Positions 13,465-13,516 of a stretch of DNA of 13,516 nucleotides are shown in pieces. A program made the translations under genes and the position numbers. Source of the DNA: Paracoccaceae bacterium (GTDB lineage: Bacteria > Pseudomonadota > Alphaproteobacteria > Rhodobacterales > Rhodobacteraceae); contig DNSZ01000263.1 in NCBI GenBank assembly GCA_003500165.1, positions 1 through 13,516 of the forward strand, read 5' to 3'. Numbering within the stretch: position 1 is the first letter of the stretch; the number at the start of each line of letters is the position of its first letter. The notes below the pieces were generated by a model, which worked only from the letters and a program-made list of their open reading frames with translations, had not been told where the DNA came from and ran no database searches.

Positions 13465-13516
13465 GCGGCTGCGTCGGTCAAGCGCCAGCGCACAGGAACG
13501 TCCGGCCCGATCATCA

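Noticed and set aside
1..13516. Mobile elements, CRISPR arrays, toxin-antitoxin or defence systems, tRNA or rRNA genes
   Set aside because: No transposase or integrase motifs, no regularly spaced repeats, no tRNA-like cloverleaf and no rRNA signatures were seen on reading both strands. Gene content and composition are uniformly core-chromosomal.

Overview
The window looks like chromosomal core DNA from a GC-rich alphaproteobacterium, most likely a member of the Rhodobacteraceae (Paracoccus/Rhodobacter-like). The evidence is the uniformly high GC with strong third-position GC bias, ETF subunits that closely match the Paracoccus-type proteins in length and sequence, a short HIG1-type twin-membrane protein next to a PduO-type cobalamin adenosyltransferase, and the order lgt / MidA-like methyltransferase / pgeF beside a divergent UbiK-family gene. 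Names rest on motif recognition and remembered family features; no database was searched.

Left part (1-5250). A noncoding end with a long perfect inverted repeat (6-69) precedes a small minus-strand UbiK/BMFP-family gene (152-418). Divergent from it runs a tight plus-strand cluster: lgt, a MidA/NDUFAF7-like methyltransferase, pgeF, an M24 creatinase-like protein and a class I SAM methyltransferase. The first three genes overlap by 4 nt at each junction, the fourth follows after 8 nt and the fifth after 39 nt. The cluster joins lipoprotein acylation, probable complex I assembly, peptidoglycan quality control and two enzymes of unknown substrate.

Middle (5278-8969, minus strand). A DUF898/YjgN-like multi-pass membrane protein lies downstream of parC (topoisomerase IV subunit A). 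The 206-nt gap between them holds a perfect 10-bp hairpin in the DUF898 leader and a second copy of the repeat found at the left end of the window.

Right part (9017-13464, plus strand). An SDR oxidoreductase diverges from parC. Then come a HIG1-domain protein whose stop overlaps the start of a cobalamin adenosyltransferase, a hemolysin III/PAQR-family membrane protein, a small single-pass membrane protein on the minus strand that overlaps the hemolysin III 3' end, and etfB-etfA, whose stop and start codons overlap. ETF carries electrons from acyl-CoA and related dehydrogenases to the quinone pool. The adenosyltransferase supplies adenosylcobalamin, for example to methylmalonyl-CoA mutase, so this part leans towards acyl-CoA and respiratory metabolism.

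I see no mobile element, CRISPR array, rRNA or tRNA, and no convincing new multi-gene system. The least explained signal is the two-copy intergenic repeat (29-106 and 6601-6678). Both copies have the same strand, the same internal spacing and nearly the same distance from the stop codon of a minus-strand gene. Other points of interest are loss of catalytic or metal-site residues in the M24 and hemolysin III proteins and an alanine in the ParC quinolone region.
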